From Monocercomonoides exilis (Eukaryota; Preaxostyla; Oxymonadida; Polymastigidae), in contig LSRY02000012.1 of assembly GCA_001643675.2 (NCBI GenBank), positions 994,501 through 1,058,500 of the forward strand: a stretch of 64,000 nucleotides of DNA. The letters run 5' to 3'. Positions 23,304-35,262 of the stretch are shown one piece after another. The notes beneath the pieces were generated by a model. It saw only the letters and a list, made by a program, of their open reading frames with translations, was not told the origin of the DNA and did no database searches. A program made the position numbers and the translations under genes. Every line of letters begins with the position of its first letter. The stretch's first letter is position 1.

Positions 23304-26300
23304 TTAATTAACATCCTCGTTGAAATCAAATCCATCAAATGCTGCATCCATCTTCTCCCAGTTCTCATCCGAAATGTGTGGATGCACCGCTGGCGACCCT
23401 GGAGGCGTGTCATATGCCGGCTCTGCCAAAAACTCCTCATCCACAAACGACAAGTCCAAATCCCCCTTCGGAAGCCTCGGCACAAACGGGGAAGGGATCA
23501 GCTTCCTTCGCAATTTCGGGAAGGAAATGCCTTTGAATAGCGGGTGCTGCTTCAGCTGGTGCCCGCCCAGCACTCCGCGTGCACGCCGCTCGCGCCACAA
23601 GAAGTCGCTGTCGTCTTCAGAACTTCCACTCTCACTCTGCTCTTTCTCTCCTTCACTGTTGCTGCTGCTTGTACTTGATGCAGAAGCTGAAGCAGAGGCA
23701 GCAGCAGCAGCATGAGCAGCCGCCGCCGCCGCACCTGCAGCGCCTGTTGTGCTTGTAGCACTTGCAGCATCCCTCTTCTGTGCCCTCAGCTTCCTCCTCT
23801 CTCTCCTCTCTCTCCTCCGCTTCTTCTTTTCGTTCCTCTGTTTTTCTTCCTCTGCTCTCCGGCGCGCCACATAAGAGATGCGCTCATAGCGTTCAGGTGG
23901 CAAAGAGCCCAGCCGATGTGAAGGCTCAGCAATGAGAAGGCGGCGGATGAAGTCTTGTGCCACTTCTGGAATGTATGATGGCATGGAATACTCACACTGA
24001 AGGGATGTGGAAAGAAGTGAAATTATTTGGGAGGGGAAGGGAGGGGAAGGGAGGGAGGGATAAAGGAAATTTGTTTATTTTATTAAAGAGAAGGAAAGAA
24101 GATAAAAGATTAGCATGTGAATTGAAGGAAGAAAAGTTGTTTGAAAAATGATCGATGGAAAAAGAAATGATCATTTCATTAATAAAAAGAAAGAAGAAAA
24201 GAAAGAAAGAAAAGAAAAGCACAAATAGCATTAATCAAAACATAAAGAAGAAAAAATAAATGAGCAAACAGCCAAAGTCTTTCTTCTCATTTCGAAAGGA
24301 GAATCAGCCACAAATGGATGATCACCCACAAGCATCACATAGAAAAGATAGCCAACATTCCACCAGTCAACAGCTTTTGTATACGGTCGTCCAAGCATAA
24401 CCTCAGGAGCTATTAAAATAATGATGATGATGAAAAGACAGCAGGGATAAATAGAAAATATCAAGACAAGTTTAAAAAAAAAAAAAAAAGGGAAAACATT
24501 TTTTTTTTACAATTATATATGTGTAAATCATACCCATATATTCTTCAGTCCCGCAGTATGTTCCAGTCGTCGCTGCTTTCCTCTCCTTCCTCTCACCCGT
24601 CTTCGCCTCAGACGCTTCTCTCTCTCTGCGCGCTTTTGCCTTCTCAGCTCTTTTCGCTCTTCTTTCCTCTCTCTCTTTGATCTTCTGCTCAATCAGCCCT
24701 CTCTTCTCCTCGCTCTGCCTTCTCCTTTCCTGCCTGTTGTGCCTCAGCCGCTGCCACTTCTCGTCTCTTCCCTCTGCTCCTTCCCCAGCTTCATCATCGT
24801 CTTCGTCGCTGCTCTCGTCTTCCACCTCCTCTTCTTCCAGCTCCTCTGACCCTTCACTCTCGTCATCTTCCTCTTCTTCCAGAATCTTCGCCAGCCCAAA
24901 GTCAATCAGCATCACGTGCCCATCGCGCTGCAGCAGCACATTTTCGGGCTTGAGGTCGCGGTAGACAATGTGTTTGCGGTGCAGATGGTGGATCACATCG
25001 ACTATTTCAGCAATCAGGAACCGCGCTACGTCTGGTTTGAATCGGATGTTTCTGAGAAAAATAAAGAGTGTGAAAAGAATAAGAATTATATGAAAAAAAA
25101 AATGTTTTTTTTGAATAAACATTTTGAAAAAAAAGGAATAACATTGTTGCAGAAAATCGAATAATTCAAGTCGCACAAAAACACAACCAAATATGATAAT
25201 AAAAAAGAAAAAGAAGAAAGACAACTTCTTTTCACACCTTGTTAAATGAATAAACAGTTCCCCACCATTTGCATAATCTGTCACCATGTACAGCTTCTCG
25301 CTTGTCTGAAAAGCGTAATGCAGCCTCTCAATAAACATATGCTCAATTGTTGCCATCACTGTGCGCTCAGTGATTGTGTGCAACTGCTGCTGGTGTTTGA
25401 AAATATGAGACTTCTTTAAGATCTTCATTGCATAAATATGACCGTCGTATCCGTTCTTCGACTGCGCTGCAAACTCCGGAGTCTTCCTCACTTGCAGCAC
25501 TTTCCCAAAGCTGCCTTTCCCAACACACGCCAGCAGCTCAAAATCTTTGACAGTGACTTTGTTAGCTTCGCGGGTGATTGAATGGCCTAGTGGAACAGCA
25601 GGCTGAGATGGAGGTGGAAGAACTGGTTCAGCTGATAGTATTCTAGCGATATGTTTGGGCTTTGCTCCAGGCATGGTCGGAGAAGGGCCGGATAGAGCTG
25701 TAGAGAAAGCTGATGAACCCACAAACGGAGAAGGCTTCAACGAAGATGAAGCAGAATCATCAGAAAGAGTTGAGCGAGAAGACGTTGTTGGAGGAGCAGT
25801 ACCTGTATCGCCAGAAGCGTCCATTTGCTCAAATTCTCCATCGCTATCTGCATCAGCGACAAGCCATTCTTCTGGAGTGAATTGCTTCTCATCATCTTTA
25901 ATTTCCTGAAATAAAAAAATATCAATAACAAATCAAAGTTAGTCGTTTGTTTTTTAAAGTTTTCAAAGCGTACAAATTGAGCTTTATCTTCTTTGTCTAG
26001 ATATTTTCTTCCTATTTTTAGCGCATCTATAGTATCTAAAATAACTTTTAATTGATCCAAATTTTGCGCTTCAAATTTGTAGTTTACAATTGCAGAAATT
26101 GTAAATTCCATTGGATTTGATTTTAATTGTTTAACGCCAAGAATGGTGTCATTTTGCATCCATCTTTGGAGTGTATCACCCGTGAAATTTCGAATTCCAT
26201 CATCGGACAAAGTTAGCTTTCTACTCTTCCTCTTTCCTGTTTGACTTATTTTTGTAACATCAAAAGAAGGCTGCTGAGATTGGTTGTTTTGCTTTCGAAG

Positions 26301-26348
26301 CGAAAATTTGTTTTGAAAAATAGTTGTACGTAATTTTGTTTGTGACAT
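23304..26348 (-). CDS. AGC-family Ser/Thr kinase with activation-segment insertion
   Basis: Five exons (high to low): 26348-25974, 25905-25238, 25051-24534, 24409-24270 and 23996-23304 (797 aa, TAA). The N-terminal 240 residues have no recognised domain. The kinase domain runs from about 245: GKGSFGKVLQV, YAMKILKK (Lys near 286), HIVYRDLKPENVLL, MLIDFGLAKIL, then about 100 extra residues (acidic, then Arg/Lys/Glu-rich), and TTGTYCGTEEYMAPE. KAVDWWNVGYLFYVML follows. The AGC tail contains a second insertion with an Ala run, then HPLFKGI, a TPPGSP turn-motif-like site and a hydrophobic motif FDGFDF with Asp at the phospho-site position, as in PRK/PKN kinases. Fits the S6K/AKT/SGK-like AGC group; which member is unclear. 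Confidence 0.85.
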
Positions 26349-26838
26349 ACAGATCTCATACCTTACTAAAAATATTCAAAGAATTTTTTTTTGTGAGAAC
26401 AACTCAATAATGATTCAAATGATTTAATGAAAGAAGTTTTTTATCGAAGAAATTCATATTTTTCATTAGGCAGTGCTGAAAATTGTATTATTCAATAGAA
26501 TAGAAGTTCGGAGATTTTAAAAATTCGAAATATTTGTTTTATTTTTTGAAAATAGTTTATTTATTTTCACAATTTTCGAAGTGCTATCCAATCATTTGAG
26601 ATATAAAAATACTTTTTCAAAATATTTGTTTTTATTATTGTCTTTTGAAAATGAATTATTGACATGAGACTTAAGATTTCTCTTGTTCATGAATCCATCC
26701 ATCTAGATGAAAAATGAGTTTTCAAAAACAAATGTCAAAATTATATCCGCAATATAAATAAACGTCATTTTTCGGATTTTTTCGCTGCCCTTAATAAAAA
26801 AAGAATAATAAAATTGGCTTTTTCCTGCTTTTTAGGAA
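26349..26838. other. Divergent promoter region
   Basis: About 490 bp of AT-rich sequence between the divergent start codons of the AGC kinase and the UBX protein. No repeat or RNA gene is seen. It presumably carries both promoters. Confidence 0.55.
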
Positions 26839-29800
26839 ATGTCAAAAACTGTCACAGTAACTTATGGTCCGAGATTGCTTTTGCTATATTGTTCTCGAAG
26901 ATTATAAATTGTTTTAATTTTTATTCACATGTTTCTTTCGATAATTGAAAAAAACACGATTTGTGAATTTTTGCAAATTTTTTGTTGCTAAAGGACTTCG
27001 AAAAGCTAAAATAAATGCAACTCCAGGATTGCCAATGCAAGAATTGTTGCAAAAAGCGTGTTCAGAATTGTCTGTTCCAGTTTCAAATGCCCAATTATGC
27101 TTGAAAGGAAAGCCAATCGACATGTCAATGCCTTTTCGATTGACCGGAATCGCTTCTGGCGCAGTTTTAGAATTGAAATTTCAGAAAAGCGGTTATTTTT
27201 TTGAATTTAATTTTGAGAAAACATTTTTATCCAATGATTTTCACAATTTTTCAGACAAGTCACAAATATCTTTAGCACTTGCATATAATGGCCGTCGTTA
27301 CATAGGCCAATTTAACCCTGCTTGTTCGCTGTGGGGAGTTCTTAAACTTTTTGAAAAAGGAACATTACTGAATCTAACAAGATATGTTGCACCAAATCCT
27401 GACATTGTAAGGCAAAGAGGAATAAGTAATGGAGGTAGCAGTGAACTATTTTGGTGGGAGCCTTCTGTTATATACATTCATAGAGAAGTTTGAAATTGAT
27501 TTTTATTTGACAACACAATAAAATAATTTTTCACTTACATCATGTCGAATTGTTAAAAAAATTCAGATTAAAGGGATAAATGATTTGACAGATGCGACTC
27601 TATCTTCCCTTGGCATTTCCAGCGGATCTGCATCAATGAGATTAATGCATACTGCAACAATGAAGCATCTTGATGATGTAATAGATGAAATTGAAATAGG
27701 TTTGATAAAGATCATAATTAGAAATTCCGATATAATTTATTCTTTTGTAAGCTGACGTGATGTGGGCTTCTCTTCAGGACTCATTTGACAGAGCTGCACA
27801 GCAGCAGCAGCAGCAGCCACAGCCACAAAATCAGTCATCATCAGCACCAGCAAAGTCTCTTCCCACCAATCCTCCCAATCAAAGTTCGACTTCTTCTCAA
27901 TCTCCTGCTTTTTCATCTCATCCATCTTCATCTGCACAACTCACTTCACTCTCGCAGACAAAACCCATTTCTGCTTCTGCTTCTGCTTCAACCTCCGCTT
28001 CTGTCTCTGTCTCTGTCTCTGCCTCTGCCTCTGCCTCTGCTTCTGCTTCTTCGACCAGCACACAACCTTCTTCTCCTCCGCTGTCATCAGTCAACCCATT
28101 CGCCGACATCACACTTGGCGAGCCAATTTCATTTCTCTCCGCATTCCGCGAAGAGCAGACACAGCCTGATCCCTTCTCTCCCATCAGCCAGGGCCCCATT
28201 CCTGGCTATCTTCCCACAGTGCCTACTGAAAGGAAGCCTTCTCCACTTGGCTCTCCTCTGAGTGGGCTGATGGGCAATGAGGAGATTTCGACATCTCTGC
28301 TGATGGAAGATAAAGATGAAAGATATGACTCACGTTCTGCACTCGAAAACGAAAAACCAGAGGTTAAAAGGGATAACGAGAGAAACGAGAGAAAAAGTGA
28401 ACGAAAGATGGAAGAAGAGCGAAAAGGAGGAGAAAAAGAAGGAGAAGGAGAAGAAAACGAACGTATGGAGCCAAAAGTTGATGATGAATCAGCAGCATTT
28501 GACGCAGATGATGATTGGTTTCTCGGATTTGGAGACGAAGATGTGAGTCAGTTCAATGAAGCCGATGATTGGCTGCTTCAGGCAAGGGATGACTACAAAC
28601 ACAGGATGAAAGCTCCGAAGCTGAGTGGAGATGGAGATGAGTTCTTTTTTGGAGCATCTCCTGATGAAGAGTTGCTGCTCCCTTCGAAGACATCTCTAAC
28701 TTCTCCTTCTGCTTCGACTCAGTCATATTATTCTGCTTCCACATCTTCCTTCTCCTCCTCCTCTTCTTCTTCTTCTTCCTCTATCTCAACAGCTACTTCA
28801 GCCAGCACATCTGCTTCACCCTCCGCCTCTTCTCGCATGAGCAGGCTGCCTCCTTCTCCTTTGTATCTTGTGGCGTCTCGTTCTGACCACGGCAGGATTA
28901 TCTACCGCCCGCCCACGACTTCTGCCTCGCAGCTTTCTCGTTCTGTGGAGAAGGCCACAAAAGCAATGGGAGAGGCAGCGTATTCGCAGACAAAGGAGGA
29001 AAAGAACAGGTCGTATGCAAAGCTCGTTGATGACAATGCGAAGGCTTCGCAGATCTCGCTGAAGAAGTCTAACAGAAGAACAGAAACGGGGAATGGACTT
29101 GTTTGTCGCTTTAATTTCAATGATGTTTTTATTAATTTCAAATCTTCTTTGAAAAAATTCCTATCAATAATTGAATCTTATAAAACAATCTTTTCATTAA
29201 TAATTGTTCTTGTCCATTCAAATTCAATTTATATTCTATTTTATTTTTTTTTTCTCTAGTCATCACTTCGTATTGTATTTCCAAATGGCTACACGATGGT
29301 TGGACTGTTCATTGCTCCGACGCATAAGATCAAAGATGTCGATCGGTGGGTGCAAGAGACACTTTATGACTGGAGATCACAGTTTACACTCAGTTTGCAA
29401 TGATTCCTTCTTTGCTTATTCTTACTTTTGAATAAAACTTTTTTATTTTATGTTTCTTTTTGCTCTGAATGTGCTTGTCCGTTTTTATCATATCATTGTT
29501 GTTATTATTCATTCAGTTACAACTTTCCCAGTAACTCGCCTGACAAACAAGGAGATGACGCTAAAAGAAGCCAAACTGTATCCTTCTTCTGTGCTTTATT
29601 TCTCTTCAGACTCCTGTTCGGCAACCGCAACAGGACAGAAACAGCCCATTTCTCTTTCAGCCGACTTTGCCAGTCGGGCGCGCCCGCATCCGTCTGACAC
29701 CACACTTCCCTCGTCCAACAAGAGCTCTTCCAAAAAAGACGCAACTGCACAAAAACCCGATCCACATCAAGGTGAAATGCCCTCAAGCGCAGAGGCATCG

Positions 29801-29899
29801 AAAAAGACGGAAAAGAAGCAGTCTGGAGGAAAGTTCTTTGAAAAGATGAGGAACAAAATGAAGGGCTGGGGGTACAACGAAGGGCAAACAGCGAGTTGA
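26839..29899 (+). CDS. TUG/ASPSCR1-like UBX-domain protein
   Basis: Seven exons: 26839-26866, 26994-27191, 27255-27487, 27567-27699, 27752-29100, 29260-29392 and 29517-29899 (818 aa, TGA). The start MSKTVTVTYG joins to LRKAKINATPGLPMQELLQK to form a TUG-type ubiquitin-like domain (about 1-75). A second UBL-like stretch is followed by LTDATLSSLGISSGSASMRL. A long Ser/Gln/Pro-rich acidic middle comes next. A UBX domain starts near residue 648: LRIVFPNGYTMVGLFIAPTH, then TTFPVTRLTNKEMTLKEA and LYPSSVLYF. UBX proteins of this layout are p97/VCP cofactors. TUG/Ubx4 controls p97 hexamer state and vesicle traffic. The donor of exon 1 (GTCCGA) is atypical, and that join is the least certain. Confidence 0.82.
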
Positions 29900-30334
29900 T
29901 AGTAATTATTTTGGATATGTTTTGTTCGACTCCTGTTTCTGTTTCCAGAGAAAGTGTGAACATTAATAACTTTTTTCTGTTATGCATAATTTTGATTGAG
30001 TTAAAGCGTGAGTCATACTTATTTATAAGTCTGTATTATGTCTTTTTATTTATTTATTTATTTTCTTTTGTAAAATATTTTGCTTTTAATTCTGATTTTT
30101 CCTTTTATTTTGATTTCTGGCATACATTTGAGGTAAATTGTAAAGTTCTTTTTTATTTTGGAAATTACAAATAAGCAAAAATAAGCATTGGGATGAGGTA
30201 AATATGAGTCTGCAAAAATAAATGTTGAATGAATTTGAAATAACTTCAAAAAAATAGAACGAAAGAAAATCATTAAATTCGATTAAAACAACAAAATCTG
30301 ACTAACACATGTTACAAGATGCTGAAAAAAGCAA
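29900..30334. other. Convergent intergenic spacer
   Basis: AT-rich spacer between the 3' ends of the UBX and CEP120-like genes. Only TTTA-type simple sequence near 30045-30065 stands out. Confidence 0.55.
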
Positions 30335-32026
30335 TTATAATTCATCACTCGCCGAAGGACGTTCGTTAAGCAGTGCATCATAATAGTCCCTGCGGATCAT
30401 CAGTTCTTTTATAAGCGTGTCTTCCCTGCTGTAAGCCCCTGTTCCCATCAGCACTTCAATTTCTCTGCTGACTCTGGCTCTTTCTTCTTTCAGATCTGCT
30501 TCTTGGGGAATTACTTGCGGCCTTGCTATTCTCCTTCCAATAAGGCTGATAAAAGGCGCATAACCGTCTGGAAACACAAGAGGCGGTAAAGAAGATGGTG
30601 AATTAAAAGCGGCTGGGGTCGGATTATTCAATGAAGTGTGTGATTGAGCGCTCTGTTGATGATCTGGAGGAATAGATGATTGCTGTGATTGCTTGATTGA
30701 TGAAGGTGTGGGTGTGGGTGTGGCAGAGTTTGAAGGCGGATGAAGTGAATGAAGTGAAGAACGGGAAGAGTGCCGAGACAGCGAAGGTTGTGAATTGTCA
30801 GAGGATGGAAAGCGATAAAATGAAGTTTGAGTCTCGTTTTCCGATGTGACGTGATCGTGTCGCAGTTTCGCTTGAAGTGAAGAGCGAGAACCCCGATCAT
30901 CAGGAGAACCAGGGATGGTGGGGGGAGAAAGAGGAGTTTCTGGACGGAGAATTTGTGGTGAAGATTGAGATGAAGAAGAATGCTGTGAAAGTTGAGAACC
31001 AGAGGCTTTCTCAATGGATTCTCGAATTCGTTTCAATCGTAATTCTTCTGCTTCTAATTCTTGTTGCAAACGTTTCTATGTTTGAGTTGAAAAGAAAAAA
31101 AATGTGTACGTTAATAAAAAATAAAGTATAAATTTTTTTAATGAAGTGAAATGAATTATTTTTTCTTTGATATAAATTTTTTACAAGCCAGACCTGATGC
31201 GCTTCTTTTTCTTTGTCTATGGAAGAAAGAATAAGCTTTAACTGTTCTTCTGCTTTGTTCCTTGCATCTAATGCAGATTGTAGTAATTTTTCTCTTTGTT
31301 GAGTTTCGGCAACAAAATTAGCCTTTTGCGCTGAAAGATAACTTTCCCTATTAGATTCAAAATATTTTAAATATTGTTCTTGCTCAGTGATTTTACGATG
31401 AATTCTTTCTATGTCTTGTTGTATTGGATTCTTTTTTCGTTCAATTTGTGCTCGTTTTTCTTCTTGTTTCTTAAATTTTAAAAATTTTATAATTCAAAAC
31501 AAACAGCGAAAAGAAAGTATAAGTTTCTATTTAAAAAAAATCATATAAGGCACACAATTTGTAAGTCCCTCAGCTTAGCTTGCGACTCAAGAACTCCTGC
31601 CGCTTTTTCTTTTTCAGTAAGATGAATAAGTTCTTGTTCCTTTTTTTGAAGAACATCCAATGCTAACTGATTTTTCGAAGTTAATTCAATTTTTGCATCC
31701 ACCTCTGAAGTTAGTCGATTCAATTCTTCTTCTTTTGTTTTCTTTTCAGGTGCCCACATTTTCATATATTTTGTCAAAATGATAGTTTGTTGCTGTTTTA
31801 GTTCTTCATCAAATTGCAATGTTACTGCCTTCTTCCATGCTTCAATCTAAATAGATAAAGTATCATTTTTCGATGACAAATTACTAACATAAAAAAAAAT
31901 ACAATCAAATACCTGTAATGCGACATTGTACTCTGGAGAAAGCCTATCAACTGATTTCCCTTTTAATAAATGATAAATAGCATGTTGTACATTTTATTAT
32001 CATTTCAAACCTTTTTGTTTTGCCAT
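30335..32026 (-). CDS. CEP120-like centriolar coiled-coil protein
   Basis: Five exons (high to low): 32026-32011, 31959-31913, 31846-31556, 31469-31194 and 31075-30335 (456 aa, TAA). All phases close. The N-terminus MAKQKG joins KSVDRLSPEYNVALQ and then IEAWKKAVTLQFDEEL, followed by about 180 residues of coiled coil, a disordered Ser/Pro segment, and a C-terminal helix with EIEVLMGTGAYSREDTLIKE. Both ends of the coil match, as I remember the family, the C-terminal part of CEP120 (Chlamydomonas Uni2): a W-containing ALELEMWK-like start and a TG-x-Y-x-x-x-D box at the end. CEP120 acts in centriole/basal body elongation. The N-terminal C2 domains of CEP120 are absent, so this may be a shorter relative that shares only this module. 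Confidence 0.55.
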
Positions 32027-32660
32027 TTGAAGCAAAAACAATTTTCAAATGGAATTAATATTTATTACTGGATTTGATCAATTTTAAAAATTTTTAGAAA
32101 AAAATTTTAATGTTTGTCACTTGTCATATGTTTTGAAAATCAAAAATAATTTTATTGAACATATAATTAATGCTTTAATTTGAATTGTTAGCAAAAAATT
32201 TGATTTGGACAACAGAAAATAATTACTTTTCATAGTTCTTAATTTGCCTTTTATTAGAAAAAGATCATTTCCGATGCGTGCTGAAATATTTATTTTTCTT
32301 ATTTTTCATTTTTATATATATTATTGCTCATTCAATGAAAAATGAATAAGTGGATTTATCTTTATTGCAAATTTTTGTAATTTTGAAAATACTTCAAGTT
32401 TGTTTTTTTGAGGCTGATAATGTAAATTTTGGTGATAAACTTTTATTTTTTTTGTTTTTGGCTCTTTTTTTCCTGTTCTCTTCTTTTATGGATAGTTAGT
32501 TTTCGAAAATATTTGTAAAAAGATGAAATAAAAAATAAAAACTTGAATATGAAATTTGTGATTCACATTTAATGAATTTTCAGAAAAACAACATCTTAAG
32601 AAATAAATCTCTGTGCTGAAATTGTAGTTATTTGTTTATCTATAGACTTCAAAAACCACA
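32027..32660. other. AT-rich intergenic region
   Basis: Upstream region of the CEP120-like gene running up to the first MITE. No coding or repeat structure is recognised. Confidence 0.5.
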
Positions 32661-32904
32661 TGTCTAAAATTTTTTGAAAAGTTCCTTTTGTTTAATTTTC
32701 AGGTCAAAATGGAAAATGAATATTTTCATCAAAATTTCATTCCAACTCTCAAAAATTCACCATTATGGAAATAATTGCATTAATAAACATTTGCTTCCAT
32801 GCCAGTGAATTTTTGAGAGTTGGAATGAAATTTTGATGAAAATATTCAGTTTCCATTTTTACCTGAAAATCAAACAAAAGGAACTTTTCAAAAAAAAAGA
32901 GACA
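32661..32904. mobile_element. MITE copy A (244 bp)
   Basis: Non-coding foldback element with two inverted arms of 100 bp (32661-32760 and 32805-32904) around a 44-bp loop. The ends are TGTCT...AGACA. TA follows the right end (32905-32906), while the left flank is CA, suggesting a mutated TA target duplication. Almost identical in sequence and exactly equal in length to copy B. Several substitutions in its right arm break the perfect hairpin, so it is probably the older or less well-kept copy. Size, long TIRs and TA targets fit a Tc1/mariner-type MITE. The mobilising element is not visible here, because its TIRs differ from those of the two pogo-like elements. Confidence 0.88.
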
Positions 32905-32916
32905 TATTATGAAATA

Positions 32917-32959
32917 CCATCGGTGGAAAAAGCGGTCGTTTGTGGGAAAAGCGGTAGTT
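32917..32959 (+). repeat. Left TIR of pogo-like element 1
   Basis: Contains two tandem 19-nt subrepeats, GGTGGAAAAAGCGGTCGTT and TGTGGGAAAAGCGGTAGTT, which look like a duplicated transposase binding site. The partner is at 35220-35262. Confidence 0.88.
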
Positions 32960-33479
32960 GGAGGAACTGAAATAATGCAATTTTTCTACCCTGTTATTCT
33001 TTTGATATGGACTGAAGCATTTTGAATTTTGATAATTATTGCTTGTCGAACAGAAATATGAATAAATAAATGAAAAAAAGGTCTTAAACTTTATCATCAA
33101 CAGCCTGTTTTTATATAAAAAAGAAATGTGAATTGGAAAAATAAGAGTAACGCAGTTCAGAAAAATAAATATCTTCATTTGAATCAACTTCAAAATAAAA
33201 ATTGATACATTCAAATTGTTGTGGTTTCAATATCTGAATCGGATTCATCTTCAATTTTTCTCCTTTTTCTTGTTCTTAACTTTGTTTTCTGATCAAAAGT
33301 TAATGTTCACTCCTCTTCGTGAATGCAATTGATTTTGTTTCCGTAAACTTAATTATCAGCAATTCTTTTTTTTCGATGTCTTATTTTTCTTTTCTTCATT
33401 ATCTCCGAACCTTTGTTTTCGTTTTGCTCAGCTTCTTCTTCTACTCCTTTTTCCTCGTTTGCAATTGCTTTTTCGTGTG

Positions 33480-34901
33480 TTATTTCCGTTTCCTTAATCT
33501 CAATCGCAGGTATTTGTTGACTTTTTTCTTTTAATTGTCGTTTTTATTTTGGAGAAAAAACTCCAAAAACGCTTTTCTTTAGATCTGTTGCGGACAAATT
33601 TGAAGAAGATGATGTTTTTGACGACAAAGCTGTGCCGCATTCTTTGGATAGCACAGGAGCAGCAGCAACAGGATGAACTCCAGTGTTTAAAAATGCAGAT
33701 TTTATAACAGACGGAGAACTTGCAGCAGACAAAGCTTCTGGCAACACATCTGCCAAAGCTCTTCGGAAAGAAGAAGTCGTTAAATTTGTAGGTCTAACAA
33801 ATGAATTTTGAAGAACAAGTATAAATCTTGAGAACACGCAATTGTCACACGGCTGTTAAAGGTGTGTCATATTCTGAGGAAAGGTTTCGATGATGATATT
33901 GTTATGATTAGCAAACGAAATAACCTCCGAATCAAAATGAGTACGGTGATTGTCCAATAATAACAGAGCTTCCTTTGATTAGACATTTTCAGTTTATTCG
34001 CTATCAGCGGAATCCATTTCTGAATCATGATAAATCGAAATGTTTCCGAATTTATCCAACCTAATGAAGAACCAATATAAAATATATTTGAAGATGATAA
34101 AAAAGAAAACTCTTGTGGAATCTTTTTTCGTGTGTATATTTATATATATGGAAGATGAGACCCGTCAGCACAAATGCAAACACATAAAGTCGCATTTTCG
34201 GTTTTTTGTTATGCGGGAGGAGAAGGCGGCGTTTGGTTTTTGAGGCAAACAATAAGCTTTTATGTTCCTTCTCCAATACGAACAGAAGATTCATCAAAGT
34301 TGTATATTTATGTCGAATCAATGTTGTTCGTTGTTATAATGGAAGACAACTTTTGGAACCATTCACGAATTGTTTCTGGTGATTGCGTACGGATTTTTGC
34401 AATTTCAATAGGCCTGGAAATGCATGCCTTTAATATTGAGCTTCTTTTTATGAGATCAAAGGCCTATTTCGAATTGACTTTTTTCCTTTCTTTGTCCCTT
34501 TCACAACTTGTATTTCAAACTTCCTGGATCTAAAAAAACAAAGCTATCAAAAAAATAAAAAGATCAATTCGCAAAACCATCGATTGAATGTACTTCACTC
34601 TGATAATTTTTTGTTCGGACAGCAGTGCGATGACTTGTTTTTCAACTCTTTCCAGTTGTTCACTTGTAATTATTGATGGGCGGCCAATTTTCCACACTTC
34701 CCGATTTGCTTTCATCGCCGCTATTCCTCTTTCCCATACACCGTTTGAAATAGCTTTGGATCCCACAGCAGTTTTCCACGTTGCATCATATTTCTTTTTT
34801 ATTTCGAAGAACTTTTGTGATGGAGATAAATATTTTCGGAAGTCGGATGTAGCCATCAAACGATGAAGAATGTTTGGAGTGATTTTTTTTGTGGCGTCCA
34901 T
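33480..34901 (-). pseudogene. Disabled pogo-like transposase
   Basis: Minus-strand reading starts at ATG 34901. A first exon (about 107 codons, ending ..IQSM before a GTTTTG donor near 34581) aligns end to end with the N-terminal exon of the transposase at 37738. Then come a frame break, KRSSILKACISRPIEIAKIR, the first catalytic block IYNFDESSVRIGEG, CVCICADGS, the second block LLLLDNHRTHF, and the third QPCDNCVF, so all three DDE acidic residues are still recognisable. A C-terminal VIKSAFLNTGV box follows. Four in-frame TAA codons interrupt it, and at least one more shift or intron is needed around 34060. Nuclear DDE recombinase by family; not functional as read with the standard code. Confidence 0.75.
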
Positions 34902-35219
34902 TATTATTCATTCGATCAAAAACTTTTTTGATAAAGTTTTATTTAAAAAGATCAAAATTTGTTTACAAACAGCTATTCCAGAATAAATCACATTATATTC
35001 AAGTTATTTCTTCTGATTATTCAATTCGATGAAGTATTATTGATAATAGCAGTTTGAACAAACTGCTGTTTAAATTACGAAGGTTCAGAGAACTTTTCTG
35101 TCTTATAACCAAAAGATAAATAAATAATATATCTCGTTGAACTTTCTCAGGTGTGAATGTTCTTATTCTTTTTAATTGAAATGTTTTTTTCCAAAAGACT
35201 CTTCTTTTCAAACTACTAG

Positions 35220-35262
35220 AACTACCGCTTTTCCCACCAACGACCGCTTTTTCCACCGATAG
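35220..35262 (-). repeat. Right TIR of pogo-like element 1
   Basis: Inverted match to 32917-32959 with about two differences, including the same duplicated 19-nt subrepeat structure. Confidence 0.88.

Larger units (their letters stand above)
32917..35262 (-). mobile_element. Pogo/Tigger-like DNA transposon, decayed (2.35 kb)
   Basis: Ends are 43-bp inverted repeats (32917-32959 and 35220-35262) with about two mismatches, starting C-C/T-ATCGGTGG. TA precedes the left end. The right end is followed by TG, probably a mutated TA. A disabled transposase lies inside on the minus strand. Its left end is only 10 bp from MITE copy A. The element is related to, but clearly distinct from, the pogo-like element at 37373-39871. 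Confidence 0.85.

Noticed and set aside
32888-33534. Short ORFs inside the first pogo-like element as separate genes
   Set aside because: They lie within the transposon, have Phe/Lys-rich compositions and show no conserved motif. The real coding relic is the minus-strand transposase.
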